Assembly (NCBI RefSeq): GCF_004917075.1
Contig: NZ_SSYB01000001.1
Location: 975,478-1,039,477 of the forward strand
Reading direction: 5' to 3'
Length of the DNA stretch: 64,000 bases
Source: Geomonas edaphica
GTDB lineage: Bacteria; Desulfobacterota; Desulfuromonadia; Geobacterales; Geobacteraceae
In this document: positions 1-8,401 of the stretch, one piece after another
Position numbering within the stretch: the stretch's first letter is position 1
How the letters are laid out: the number at the start of each line of letters is the position of its first letter
Position numbers and translations under genes: made by a program
Notes under the pieces: model-generated
Seen by the model: only the letters and a program-made list of their open reading frames with translations
Database searches by the model: none
Told to the model about the DNA's origin: nothing

Positions 1-6
1 GTCCGG

Positions 7-34
7 TTGACAACCAATCAACACCCCATATAAT
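7..34 (+). promoter_or_regulatory. sigma-70 promoter of the ferritin-like gene
   Basis: TTGACA at 7-12 and TATAAT at 29-34 are both perfect consensus hexamers, separated by 16 bp. Transcription would begin near 41, giving a leader of about 40 nt before the ATG at 80. Confidence 0.8.
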
Positions 35-79
35 GTTTACACCAACAATTTAATGATATCCAAAGACACGGAGGGTTAT

Positions 80-568
80 ATGAAAGACATGCAGGACGCA
101 CTCAAGCAGGCCATCCAGACCGAGAAGAACGCGATGAACTTCTACCAGATCGGCGCACAGCAGATGAAGGACAAAGAAGCGAAGCGGCTTTTCGAACAAC
201 TGGCCAGGGAGGAGAAGGAACATGCCGCCCAGTTCTTCAAGGCCTACAAGGGGAGCGAGCTCGGCTCGTTTGAAGAGTTCATCACCGCCCCTCCCCAGAA
301 CGAGGCACTCTGGGTCAACTCCATCCAGAAGGTGATCGGCCCCGACTTCACCGAGCAGAAGGCCCTTGAGTACGCCATGGAGAAAGAGACCCAGTTGGAA
401 AAGGCCCTTCGTGAGACTGCAGCGAAGATCACCGATTCCTCCATCAAGGAGATCTTCCTCTGGAACGCCAACGAGACGCACAACCACTTCCTCACCATCG
501 AGGCCGAGTACGCGCGCATCATGGCCATGGTGGACGAGTCTGACATGGACACCTACGTCAGGGAGTAG
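80..568 (+). CDS. rubrerythrin-like ferritin-fold protein
   Basis: A 162-residue protein made almost wholly of helices. It has the carboxylate pattern of the rubrerythrin/ferritin-like superfamily: an early E in EKNAMNFYQ, then EEKEH in the second helix, and a second pair of E/H motifs (NETHNH, EAEYA) in the C-terminal half. It lacks a C-terminal rubredoxin domain, so it is the short di-iron form. Family members act in peroxide or iron metabolism in the cytoplasm of anaerobes. The start at 80 is chosen because GGAGGG lies at 70-75; the upstream ATG at 53 has no ribosome site. The gene is monocistronic, between a consensus promoter and a terminator. Confidence 0.85.
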   Translation: MKDMQDALKQAIQTEKNAMNFYQIGAQQMKDKEAKRLFEQLAREEKEHAAQFFKAYKGSELGSFEEFITAPPQNEALWVNSIQKVIGPDFTEQKALEYAMEKETQLEKALRETAAKITDSSIKEIFLWNANETHNHFLTIEAEYARIMAMVDESDMDTYVRE

Positions 569-599
569 CGTCATTACCCGGTCACAAAAGCGACACCCA

Positions 600-622
600 G
601 GGGGCCATCGAGCCCCCTTTTT
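600..622 (+). terminator. intrinsic terminator
   Basis: GGGGGC (600-605) pairs with GCCCCC (612-617) and is followed by a run of five T. It closes the ferritin-like gene. Confidence 0.85.
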
Positions 623-691
623 AGCATCCGGAGATTTTTCGATCAGTTAACCCGCATGGCCGAAAAAGATAATCATTCAGGCATTTTTTTC

Positions 692-720
692 TTGCACGGG
701 AAGGCGTCCGATGCTATAAG
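692..720 (+). promoter_or_regulatory. tRNA-Leu promoter
   Basis: TTGCAC at 692-697 and TATAAG at 715-720 are 17 bp apart, 15 nt upstream of the tRNA-Leu gene. Confidence 0.75.
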
Positions 721-734
721 TAGGTCTCTCGCAA

Positions 735-821
735 GCCGGAGTGGCGGAATTGGTAGACGCGCTAGATTCAGGTTCTAGTACTCGAAAGGGTGTGCTGGTT
801 CGATTCCAGTCTTCGGCACCA
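735..821 (+). tRNA. tRNA-Leu (anticodon CAG)
   Basis: A class II tRNA of 87 nt with encoded CCA. The acceptor GCCGGAG (735-741) pairs with CTTCGGC (811-817). The anticodon stem is CTAGA/TCTAG with loop TTCAGGT, giving anticodon CAG. A long variable arm and a GGTTCGATTCC T-arm are present. Confidence 0.95.
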
Positions 822-829
822 AAAGATCA

Positions 830-860
830 AGAGGTTAGGCAACGGCCTAACCTCTTTTTT
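830..860 (+). terminator. intrinsic terminator after tRNA-Leu
   Basis: AGAGGTTAGGC (830-840) pairs perfectly with GCCTAACCTCT (845-855) over an AACG loop and runs into T residues. Confidence 0.9.
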
Positions 861-889
861 CTTCCTTTACAGGGCGAGCACAATCAGAT

Positions 890-965
<76 letters not shown>

Positions 966-973
966 TCAATAAG

Positions 974-1005
974 AAGGGCCAGGTATTATGCCTGGCCCTT
1001 TTCTT
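974..1005 (+). terminator. intrinsic terminator after tRNA-Ala
   Basis: AAGGGCCAGG (974-983) pairs with CCTGGCCCTT (991-1000), followed by TTCTTTT. Confidence 0.9.
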
Positions 1006-1234
1006 TTGATAACGCTGCCGCAGAGCCCCCCTTTGCCAAGATTTTAAATTCGAACCATCCCCCCTCTCTCATCCACAGATCAGCAGCTCCCCCGATGTGA
1101 CATTTCGTCCCACTCCCGACATTATCTACTACCGCCCTATTTCTTCAGAGAATGCTGATAAAATCCACGTAACTACTCTGCCCCCCCCTCAACTGCTTGA
1201 AAGTGCCATTAAAGCCTGAATGGAGGGAAACACA

Positions 1235-2962
1235 ATGAGAAGACCGGTAGCCGCATTGTACTCTTTGGCAGTCATGTCGCTTCTTGCCGCCCTCTCCCCC
1301 CTGGCCGTCGCCGCTCAACCCGCACCGGGCAAGGTTCCCGTCTCACAAGGCCCGGTAAAACGGATCAATCCTTACTTCAGCACCCAGGCCACCCTCTACA
1401 GTGACAACAGCATCCTCGAGCGAGCCGAGATAAACGGCCCGCCGAAACCTCCCTACGGGTACCACATCCGAGCGACAACCCCGCTTCCGGCACCAACACT
1501 CGCCGCTGGTGGCAACATGCTGCCGGAAGTCCCCGCCTTCCAGTGGGTCTTTGGCTGTTCCGCCGTTTCAGGCTCAATGATCGCCGGGTACTACGACCGC
1601 ACCGGATACCCGAACATCTACACGGGTCCCACTGGCGGCGGCGTGATCCCGCTCATGCAGGATGAGGCCTGGGGTACCTGGATCGACAAGATCGGCGACT
1701 CCTATCCCAACAACCCGCTCATTGCCTCCCACATGGGACTTGACGGCAGAACCACCCTGGGCTCCATAGACAACTACTGGATCTCCTACCTGAGTGCCCG
1801 GAGGGATCCTTACATAGGCCGGTGGACGCAGCATGAATGGGGGGATGCCGTCGGCGATTACATGAAGACAAGCCAGTCCGCCTATAACAACGTAGACGGC
1901 TCGACCTCCTTCTACTATATCAATGCGGCTACCCCGCTTACCTGCGCCGACATGGAGGGGTACAACGAGGCAAGGCTGGACGGCACCTACGGAAGAAAAC
2001 TCTTCTACGAGGCACGGGGCTACGCGGTCACCGACTGCTACACCCAGATGACCGACAACGTGCACGCCGGAGGCTTCTCTTATGCGCAGTTCAAGGCTGA
2101 GATCGACGCCGGCCGTCCCGTCCTTTTGAACCTAGAAGGACACTCAGTAGTCGGCGTCGGCTACAGCGACCCCAACACGGTGCACATCCACGACACCTGG
2201 GACAACGACAATCACCCCATGGCCTGGGGCGGAAGTTACGGGGGGATGGCTTTATGGGGGGTGAGCATCGTCAACCTGGCGCCCGCGTCTAGCGCCCCCA
2301 AGCTTTCGGTTTCGCCCAGCCCGTACAACTTCGGCAGCCGCAAACTCAACACCAATACGACGCAGACCTTCACTGTCGCCAATACGGGGACGGCTCCCCT
2401 TACTGTGGGCCAGCTCTCGCTAGCCGGAGCCGCGGATTTCAAGATGACTACGGACAACTGTTCAAAGACAACGCTGTCGCCCTCCACGAGCTGCACCGCC
2501 ACTGTAAGCTTCACCCCGACCGTGGAAGGACCGCAATCGGCTACGCTGACTATCCCCTCAGACGATCCGGACAGCCCCGCGACCGTCTCCCTCACCGGCG
2601 TCGGATCCAACCTTCTCCCCGACCTGTACGGGGCATGGTCCAAGGTGAGCAAGACCCAAAAGCGCAGCAATTACTCTGTTTCGGGCACGTTGACCACCAT
2701 CAATGGAGGAAGTGCGACCGCCGTCAACGTCACCGTGAACGTCTATCTCTCTACTGACACCAAGTCTACCAGCCACGATACGCTGATCGGGACCTACAAG
2801 TTCGCCGGCATCACGGCAGGCGCGAGCAAGGCGACTTTGATACGTTACTCAACAGGGACGACGGACCCAGGCAGCCTGTACCTGAAAGCGGTGATCGACC
2901 CGGCCAACAGCGTCGCGGAGTCCGAAGAATCGAACAACTCCGCCTTCGGTACTATCCCCTAG
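1235..2962 (+). CDS. secreted C39-like peptidase with ASH and CARDB domains
   Basis: A 575-residue exported protein. An N-terminal Sec signal peptide (about residues 1-30, ending AVAA) is followed by a C39-like cysteine peptidase domain. Its likely nucleophile lies in FGCSAVSGSM and its histidine in GHSVVGVGY, with HDTWDND downstream. About residues 345-460 form an ASH/Hydin-type beta domain (NFGSRKLNTNTTQTF..TVANTG), and the C-terminus (about 465-575) is a CARDB-like domain (LPDLYGAWS ... VAESEESNN). The start at 1235 is used because GGAGGG lies 8 nt upstream. The gene stands alone and ends at a terminator. The substrate is unknown; extracellular or periplasmic protein processing is inferred from the fold. 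Confidence 0.8.
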   Translation: MRRPVAALYSLAVMSLLAALSPLAVAAQPAPGKVPVSQGPVKRINPYFSTQATLYSDNSILERAEINGPPKPPYGYHIRATTPLPAPTLAAGGNMLPEVPAFQWVFGCSAVSGSMIAGYYDRTGYPNIYTGPTGGGVIPLMQDEAWGTWIDKIGDSYPNNPLIASHMGLDGRTTLGSIDNYWISYLSARRDPYIGRWTQHEWGDAVGDYMKTSQSAYNNVDGSTSFYYINAATPLTCADMEGYNEARLDGTYGRKLFYEARGYAVTDCYTQMTDNVHAGGFSYAQFKAEIDAGRPVLLNLEGHSVVGVGYSDPNTVHIHDTWDNDNHPMAWGGSYGGMALWGVSIVNLAPASSAPKLSVSPSPYNFGSRKLNTNTTQTFTVANTGTAPLTVGQLSLAGAADFKMTTDNCSKTTLSPSTSCTATVSFTPTVEGPQSATLTIPSDDPDSPATVSLTGVGSNLLPDLYGAWSKVSKTQKRSNYSVSGTLTTINGGSATAVNVTVNVYLSTDTKSTSHDTLIGTYKFAGITAGASKATLIRYSTGTTDPGSLYLKAVIDPANSVAESEESNNSAFGTIP

Positions 2963-2981
2963 CACCTCACCCTCCCCAAAA

Positions 2982-3010
2982 GGCAGGGGCTTAAGCCCCT
3001 GCCCCCCTTT
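2982..3010 (+). terminator. intrinsic terminator
   Basis: A perfect 22-bp palindrome, GGCAGGGGCTT/AAGCCCCTGCC (2982-3003), is followed by CCCCTTT, 20 bp after the peptidase stop. Confidence 0.7.
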
Positions 3011-3232
3011 CACCAAGCGCCCCCCTTACCTGCCACTGCACCACCTCGCCTAACCGATGACCGGCTGGTTACCGGCACCACGGCAGTGCTCCCCCCGTTT
3101 CCTTCCTCTCAACATTAAAGCAGAAGGGGCTGCAATTTAATTGTCTCACTCGCTGTACAACCGTGGGAGCTTCGCTATATTGAACGGCAGCAGTGTTAGC
3201 GCGCCTTAACTATCAAAAAAACGGAGGTGACG

Positions 3233-3601
3233 ATGCTACATCTAAGGTACAAATTATCCGGTAAAACGTTGGTGGTCCTCGGCGACTGCCAACGGTACTA
3301 CGGCGGATTGGCCACCCTGTCGTTGTACAAAAAAGCGGCCGAGCTGGCGGTTCCTCTGGAGGTGATCGGCGCAGCGATCAGTGACGCGGAGCAGAAGTAC
3401 CGCAATGCCATCAACTACGACCGCGTCGCCATCGTAATGCGGAACCAGGCCTTCAAAGTCATGATCGATTTATTCAAGAAGGTCGCCGCTTATCTCCAGG
3501 TAGTCGCGACGGAAGACGACATCCCCGCACTGCTGCAGGCAGGACTTGAAGTGATTGCGTCCCCTAAAAAGAAAAGGACCACCACCTCTTCGCCTGATTA
3601 G
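3233..3601 (+). CDS. hypothetical protein, 122 aa
   Basis: I do not recognise this protein. It is soluble, begins with a short beta-rich segment (LHLRYKLSGKTLVVLGD), continues as mostly helix to about residue 110 and ends in a basic, Thr/Ser-rich tail (KKKRTTTSSPD). No cysteine pairs or membrane segments are visible. The ATG at 3233 is preceded by GGAGG (3223-3227); the alternative GTG at 3227 overlaps that ribosome site. It is a single gene followed by a terminator. Confidence 0.7.
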   Translation: MLHLRYKLSGKTLVVLGDCQRYYGGLATLSLYKKAAELAVPLEVIGAAISDAEQKYRNAINYDRVAIVMRNQAFKVMIDLFKKVAAYLQVVATEDDIPALLQAGLEVIASPKKKRTTTSSPD

Positions 3602-3625
3602 GTGCCACCACAGCTCACCGTTACC

Positions 3626-3662
3626 CCTCCCTCGGGATGGAAGCTCCCCGAGGGAGGCCTTT
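3626..3662 (+). terminator. intrinsic terminator
   Basis: CCTCCCTCGGG (3626-3636) pairs with CCCGAGGGAGG (3647-3657) across a 10-nt loop, followed by CCTTTCC. Confidence 0.75.
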
Positions 3663-3750
3663 CCTCGTTCCCGTCTCAACCTTGCCCACTTCAGGATGCC
3701 CCTTCACACCCCGCTTCGTGCCTTGCGACACTTCATTTGGGCTAAGCGCC

Positions 3751-4322
3751 ATGGCACATCGTGCAATAAGCCATGGCACATCGTGCAATAGGTCATGGCA
3801 CATCGTGCAATAGGTCATGGCAACTCGCGTAATAAGCCATGGCACATTGCGCAATAGGTCGTGGCACATTGCGCAATAGGTCGTGTCACATTGCGCAATA
3901 GGTCGTGTCACATCGCGCAATAGGTCATGGCACGTCGTGCAATAGGCCATGGCACATCGCGCAATAGGTCATGGCACATCGTGCAATAGGTCACGGCACA
4001 TCGCGCAATAGGCCATGGCACATCACGCAATAGGCCATGGCACATCGCGCAATAGGCCATGGCACATCGTGCAATAGGCCATGGCACATCGTGCAATAGG
4101 CCATGGCACATCGTGCAATAGGCCATGGCACATCGCGCAATAGGTCATGGCGCATCGCGCAATATGTCATGGCACATCGCGCAATAGGTCATGGCGCATC
4201 GCGCAATATGTCATGGCGCATCGCGCAATATGTCATGGCACATCGCGCAATAGGTCATGGCGCATCGCGCAATATGTCATGGCACATCGCTTGATAGGTC
4301 ATGGCACATCGCGCGATACGTT
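3751..4322. repeat. tandem array: 26 copies of a 22-bp unit
   Basis: Units begin at 3751 and recur every 22 bp without a break to 4301-4322 (consensus ATGGCACATCGCGCAATAGG plus YC). Each contains a short inverted repeat, GCRC-AYC-GYGC. There are no spacers. The array lies between a terminator and the gene at 4442. Several apparent reading frames cross it only because the unit lacks stops in most phases. Confidence 0.95.
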
Positions 4323-4441
4323 ACTCCATCGAGCCCTAAGGGGATGACGCATGGCTCGATGCATTGCTCCATGTTTAAATGGGGGGGGCGGTTCGTAGAT
4401 TGGCTTGACTGGCAGGGGGAATTGACATAAAGAGTGAAGAA

Positions 4442-4840
4442 ATGAAAACCATCAAGAGACAAATAACTGCGTCGTTCTTTGAAACGGTGCTCTCGTCTTC
4501 CGTCGACAAAGGAGCAACTCGTTTCGCACTTTGGTTTTACCCTTCAACCACGAAGAACCAAAGAAGACGAGTGACCGACAGGTTCCGCTCGTACGCCTTA
4601 GGCCGTGAGGAACTGGAACCGGTTACTCTTTATTTCGAGACTGGTGATGCTCCTGAAGGGACACCGGTCGAGGCGATGCCCCTGACGTTCAGACTCAACG
4701 AGGAGTCGATAAATAAGCTGACCCCGCACCTGAAAAGACTGGTCCGGACATGTGATGCCGTCGCCACTTACGCCGACAACGATAGCTCGTTCCGCTGCGC
4801 CATCGTCCTTCACGAAAAGACTGTGCACCTGAAGGGGTGA
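4442..4840 (+). CDS. hypothetical protein, 132 aa
   Basis: A soluble protein with no domain I recognise. It is rich in charged residues and contains a basic stretch NQRRRV near residue 41 and one late cysteine (SSFRCAIVL). No signal peptide or membrane segment is seen. The ATG at 4442 has only a weak purine-rich sequence upstream (AGAGTGAAGAA). It is the first gene after the 22-bp repeat array and faces the convergent gene at 4842-5210, leaving one base between the two stop codons. Function unknown. Confidence 0.6.
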   Translation: MKTIKRQITASFFETVLSSSVDKGATRFALWFYPSTTKNQRRRVTDRFRSYALGREELEPVTLYFETGDAPEGTPVEAMPLTFRLNEESINKLTPHLKRLVRTCDAVATYADNDSSFRCAIVLHEKTVHLKG

Positions 4841-4841
4841 T

Positions 4842-5210
4842 TCAAGCGGACTCTATGATGAACGTAATGATCCCGCACACTACCACCATCAGCAGCAAAC
4901 CGAAGATAAAAACGGCGTCTGCTACCCGCTCTATCCTGTACATGCGCTGCCGCTTTCTGGTTCTCAAGGCCCAATAGGACAGTAAACACGAGGTAAGAAA
5001 GATAAGCGACGCGACAGCCAAAATGTCATCCGCAAGTGTATCGACCCGCTTAATGGTTATGAAGACGCGTACCAGGCCGATTACCGTAAGGCAGACACCA
5101 ACCATCGCGGCCGAAGCAGTGAAGATGTGGACGCTTATGTCCTCTTCGAGCTGGTACTCCTCAAGCTTGTCTTGCTCCATACAAACCCGCTCCCAAGCCC
5201 TCTTGCTCAC
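4842..5210 (-). CDS. small integral membrane protein
   Basis: A 122-residue protein with three hydrophobic segments (about residues 33-52, 62-81, 97-118) and short charged loops (RTRKRQR between helices 2 and 3). The start is taken as GTG at 5210, because it overlaps the TGA of the cupin gene as GTGA, an arrangement typical of translational coupling, with AGGAAAGG just upstream. A later ATG at 5180 with GGAG is the alternative. It probably forms a two-gene operon with the cupin. The family is not recognised. Confidence 0.65.
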   Translation of the reverse strand: MSKRAWERVCMEQDKLEEYQLEEDISVHIFTASAAMVGVCLTVIGLVRVFITIKRVDTLADDILAVASLIFLTSCLLSYWALRTRKRQRMYRIERVADAVFIFGLLLMVVVCGIITFIIESA

Positions 5211-5551
5211 CCTTTCCTGACTATATCGACGGAAATCTCCACAGCGGGGATCGTGCCTCTGTTCTCGAGCCAGTGCATGGTGTTCCTGTCCTCGGGCCAG
5301 CCTGCCCCCGGACCGTAGTCCGTGGCTATGCCGTTTCGGTGGTCCGTTATGGTTCCCTGCAGAATATAGACGGTGCCAGGCCGGTCTATATGGTCGTGCA
5401 GCGGACCGAAGACCCCTCCGGGCTCGATGGTCACCATGCGCATGCGCAGTTCGCGTCCCGCCATCCCCTCTATTTCAGGACCAAGATCTACACTGGTGAG
5501 TAGCTGCACCGTTACCCCTTTGGTCTCGATGCTTAACGGGTCATCACTCAT
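5207..5551 (-). CDS. cupin-domain protein
   Basis: A 114-residue single-domain cupin. Motif 1 is seen in the region EPGGVFGPLHDHIDRPGTVY with the expected two histidines, and a second half with DYGPGAGWPEDRN and HWLENRG supplies the late histidine. Small cupins of this kind bind a metal and act as enzymes or ligand-binding proteins; no substrate can be assigned. Its stop overlaps the start of the downstream membrane-protein gene by 4 bp. Confidence 0.75.
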   Translation of the reverse strand: MSDDPLSIETKGVTVQLLTSVDLGPEIEGMAGRELRMRMVTIEPGGVFGPLHDHIDRPGTVYILQGTITDHRNGIATDYGPGAGWPEDRNTMHWLENRGTIPAVEISVDIVRKG

Positions 5552-5581
5552 CGCGCCCTCCTTCGTTCTCGAGGCGACGCT

Positions 5582-6121
5582 TCACTGCGTCTTTGAAAGG
5601 GTGAAGGACTTTACCATCTCCTGCACGGCAGGCAGATCCCTTGCGAAATAATACCGGTCCGGCGCCGAGTAGGTGATCTGGTAGTACCAGTTATCATGCA
5701 CGAAGCCGTAGACCTCGGTACGATATTTCAGGCCAGATTTAGTGCTGTAAGTCAGGCGGACACGAAAACCGGGCTCCCCACCAATCATCGCGGGTTCATT
5801 TCCCTCCACCGCGTCCACCGGGAAGTTCTGGTCCGACTGGAATTCGTCGATGACAACTTCGGCAAGTTCCTGCGGCAGCATCCCCGCAGTCACCCGTCGC
5901 TTCGTGTGGGTAAACTGCTTCTCCTCCTGGAGCCCCTTCCTGGCGATCTCTACGTTCTGCAGGGCGGGATACTCCTTGCTGACCAGCATCAGCGCGCTGG
6001 TCCTTTGCTCTTTCCAGCCGGGCGGTTGGGTCACCGAAAAAGGCCGATTTTGCGTCCCCGGCTTGGTCGTGGCACAGCCGCCAAGGAGAACCAGCACCAT
6101 CACAAGCAGCACCCTTTTCAT
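5582..6121 (-). CDS. lipoprotein of unknown function
   Basis: A 179-residue lipoprotein: the signal peptide MKRVLLVMVLVLLGGC ends in a lipobox with Cys16. The mature part begins with a PGW-type motif (SVTQPPGWKEQRTSALML) and ends with DLPAVQEMVKSF, a pattern seen in small PsbP-like or DUF1795-like lipoproteins that present a beta-sheet fold. This family hint is tentative. It follows the M48 peptidase gene in the same direction with a 12-bp gap, so it probably belongs to the same envelope operon (8025 to 5582). Confidence 0.7.
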   Translation of the reverse strand: MKRVLLVMVLVLLGGCATTKPGTQNRPFSVTQPPGWKEQRTSALMLVSKEYPALQNVEIARKGLQEEKQFTHTKRRVTAGMLPQELAEVVIDEFQSDQNFPVDAVEGNEPAMIGGEPGFRVRLTYSTKSGLKYRTEVYGFVHDNWYYQITYSAPDRYYFARDLPAVQEMVKSFTLSKTQ

Positions 6122-6133
6122 TTATTGCCTCCC

Positions 6134-7270
6134 CTAATGCAGGTTTTGCAACATCCCCTCGATGTACCCGCGATCCTGAGCACCAGGTTGCAGCTTCAGA
6201 TACTCACCAAGTGACTTACGCGCAAGCTCCGCGTCCTTTTCCTTGTAGGCGATAAGGCCCAACATGCGGTAAGGCTCGGGATACAGCGGGTCCAGCCGGA
6301 CCGCCTTCTGATACAGCTCTTTTGCTTTCACCAGATCGGGATGGCTGCTGTCGCGGCGGTACGTCTCCCCCATGAGCAGGCAGGCCCGGGCATCCTCGCC
6401 ACGGGCTACGATATAACGCGTGATGCAGTCCTGCGCCCTCCCGAAGTGTCCCGCCTTCATGTCCATCTCCGCATTTTCCAGCAGCAGCACGGCAAAGGTC
6501 CGCAGGTACCCCTCGGCATTGTTTTTCCCCTTTTTACCGTTCGCCTCGACGGCGAGAAGGGCGTTGAAGTTGTCGATCCGCGCCTGGAGCATCGGGTGCG
6601 AGGCGAAGAAAAAGGTCTCTTTGCGGTCTTCCGCCTTGGCCTCCTTCTGAAGGGCACTGAAGACTTTGGGTGCCTCGTAGGGATCGTAACCTGCCCGCAT
6701 CAGCAACCGGAACCCTTCGCGATCGGCTTCAGCTTCCAGCTCGCGGGAGTATCCCTTCATGGATGCAAACGCTCCCAGGTGTCCCAGAGGGGTCAGGAGG
6801 TTCCCGGTCAGCATGCCGAGCACCGTCGAAAGAGCACTCTTGTCTTTTGCGTCGCGGAACTCCTTCAGCATGTGGCGATTGATGGCATGGATGCTTTCGT
6901 GGGCCAGGATCGTGGCGAGCTGCGCCTCGTTCTCCATGTTCGCCAACATGCCGGTATTGATGTAACCGCTACCGTTAGGGAAGATAAACGCGTTGCAGGA
7001 CCGCTCCCTGATGATCCGAAACTTGAGAGGGAAGGCCGCGAGCTCCTCCCTGGTGCGCAGCGTCTTCACAACCTGGTCCAAGTAAAGTTCCATCTCCGCG
7101 TTCTTGTAGATCTGGCTGCTGACGTTCAGCTTCTTCACTTCCTCGTCAACCCGCAGCCAAAGCCGCCGCTCATCGTCATCCTGCGGGTATGCCGGCCCGG
7201 CACCTGCCACCGCGAAGGAGGCCGGACAGCAAAGCGCAAGAAACATGACGATGAGGCAAAGCCTGATCAT
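6134..7270 (-). CDS. M48-family metalloprotease with C-terminal TPR
   Basis: A 378-residue exported protease. After a signal peptide (about residues 1-22) the zinc site HESIH is at 124-128, with the third-ligand motif ELEAEAD at 177-183. These define the BepA/Loi-type M48 family, which acts in the periplasm on outer-membrane proteins. The C-terminal third (about 265-375) reads as tetratricopeptide repeats, for example DLVKAKELYQKAVRLDPLYP. The start ATG overlaps the stop of the upstream lipoprotein gene as ATGA, so the two are coupled. A role in envelope quality control is inferred from the family and neighbours. Confidence 0.85.
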   Translation of the reverse strand: MIRLCLIVMFLALCCPASFAVAGAGPAYPQDDDERRLWLRVDEEVKKLNVSSQIYKNAEMELYLDQVVKTLRTREELAAFPLKFRIIRERSCNAFIFPNGSGYINTGMLANMENEAQLATILAHESIHAINRHMLKEFRDAKDKSALSTVLGMLTGNLLTPLGHLGAFASMKGYSRELEAEADREGFRLLMRAGYDPYEAPKVFSALQKEAKAEDRKETFFFASHPMLQARIDNFNALLAVEANGKKGKNNAEGYLRTFAVLLLENAEMDMKAGHFGRAQDCITRYIVARGEDARACLLMGETYRRDSSHPDLVKAKELYQKAVRLDPLYPEPYRMLGLIAYKEKDAELARKSLGEYLKLQPGAQDRGYIEGMLQNLH

Positions 7271-8025
7271 TTCTTCAGTCCCGGGAATTCGTCGAGAGCC
7301 ACCTCGACGAAACCTTTTGCCTGGTCCGGGTCGCGCAGGTTCGTCGAACCGCCCTTCAGGTTGTGCCAGAGGACGGTCCCGTTGCGGTCAACGAGGGCTA
7401 TTCTGAGGGTCGTCCCCTCCCCTCTCGGTACGACGACGATCCCGGTGAACGCCGACATCATCACGCCCGAGACAGTGCCGAGGACATTCACAGCCTTTTT
7501 CCCGGCACTGGCATACTGGTCCACTCCATGGACGAGGAGCAGGGCATCGGCCCCAGCCGGATCCAGGATCTTGGGGATCGGACCGACGGAGTAGTCTGCG
7601 CCTGTCTCGTACGTCATCGGGGCGCTTTGGGTGAATCCGGGCTGAGCCGGAGCGGCATGGTACATGATGGCGTTACTCACCACCGGGAAGAGAGCGAGCA
7701 CTTCCTTCATCTCCTGCTCATTTTGAGGGTCCGTCTTCAGCACCGATATTTTGGTGCCGGAGCCTTCAAACTGGGCGAGCAGGGCCTTGGTGACGTTGTC
7801 ACTTGCGAGGTTCGACCATTCATCCATAAGTTCAGGGACGCCACCGGCGGAAACGAGGTAAACCTTTATGTCCGGTTTGGCAAAAACGATGCTCTTTATG
7901 TTCTGACATTTCTGTGAGAGGGCGGGATGAGTCTGGATGGTCCGTGGTGCGGCACACCCCAGCAGCAAGAGGGAGAAACCTATCGCGATAAAAACCAGCC
8001 GGGCACATCGTTTAAGGTTGTCCAT
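7267..8025 (-). CDS. lipoprotein, 252 aa
   Basis: The first gene of a leftward three-gene envelope cluster. A signal peptide ends with LLLLGC, a lipobox with Cys24. The mature domain contains alternating beta strands and helices (DIKVYLVSAGG, GADALLLVHGVDQYAS) and a C-terminal segment TTLRIALVDRNGTVLWHN typical of lipoproteins that resemble TolB/CsgG-like accessory proteins. I cannot name the family with confidence. Its stop overlaps the M48 protease start by 4 bp, suggesting the two products are made together. Confidence 0.7.
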   Translation of the reverse strand: MDNLKRCARLVFIAIGFSLLLLGCAAPRTIQTHPALSQKCQNIKSIVFAKPDIKVYLVSAGGVPELMDEWSNLASDNVTKALLAQFEGSGTKISVLKTDPQNEQEMKEVLALFPVVSNAIMYHAAPAQPGFTQSAPMTYETGADYSVGPIPKILDPAGADALLLVHGVDQYASAGKKAVNVLGTVSGVMMSAFTGIVVVPRGEGTTLRIALVDRNGTVLWHNLKGGSTNLRDPDQAKGFVEVALDEFPGLKK

Positions 8026-8310
8026 AAAGCCTCCGACATAGTCAGAAAAAAAGCGAGATAGAAGCTGTAACGGTGGTCTCCAAACAAAGGGAATTCAAAT
8101 ACAGTAAGATTTTATGTCACAGTGAAATATTGTCAAAAATAACCAGTCTGGAATCATTGCAGCAACCAGTTTGGAACTCGAAGGATCCTCACCCCGTTAC
8201 ACCTACAGAGAAACCCTTGATTTTCCGAACTCTATCTGGTACAAGTCGTGTCCGTAAAGTAACCATTGACGCCGGCACCGCTTGTTCGATCCCGGCATTG
8301 CAGCCAATAA
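8026..8310. other. intergenic region between divergent genes
   Basis: The region between the leftward lipoprotein gene and the rightward ferritin-like gene. An open frame from 8073 to 8405 crosses it but has no ribosome site and an unlikely composition. It must hold the promoters of both genes, but I see no clear consensus hexamers. Confidence 0.5.
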
Positions 8311-8349
8311 GCAACAGGGGACCAGCTATTTTAGCTGGTCCCCTGTTGC
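8311..8349. repeat. perfect 18-bp inverted repeat with 3-nt loop
   Basis: GCAACAGGGGACCAGCTA (8311-8328) is followed by TTT and its exact complement (8332-8349), then GCCGTTTTGG. It lies about 50 bp before the ATG at 8402. It could be a terminator, or a hairpin in the leader of the downstream gene. Confidence 0.9.
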
Positions 8350-8401
8350 CGTTTTGGAGGAGCGTAGGTGAAAGACGGACACCCAGTCAGGAGAATTCCC
8401 C

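Noticed and set aside
3751-4322. CRISPR array
   Set aside because: Units adjoin with no spacers and no cas genes are near.
3621-4347. Several open frames on both strands across the 22-bp repeats (for example 3621-3950, 3908-4126, 4147-4347)
   Set aside because: They exist because a 22-bp unit repeated three times is 66 bp and rarely holds a stop. No ribosome sites; composition simply mirrors the repeat.
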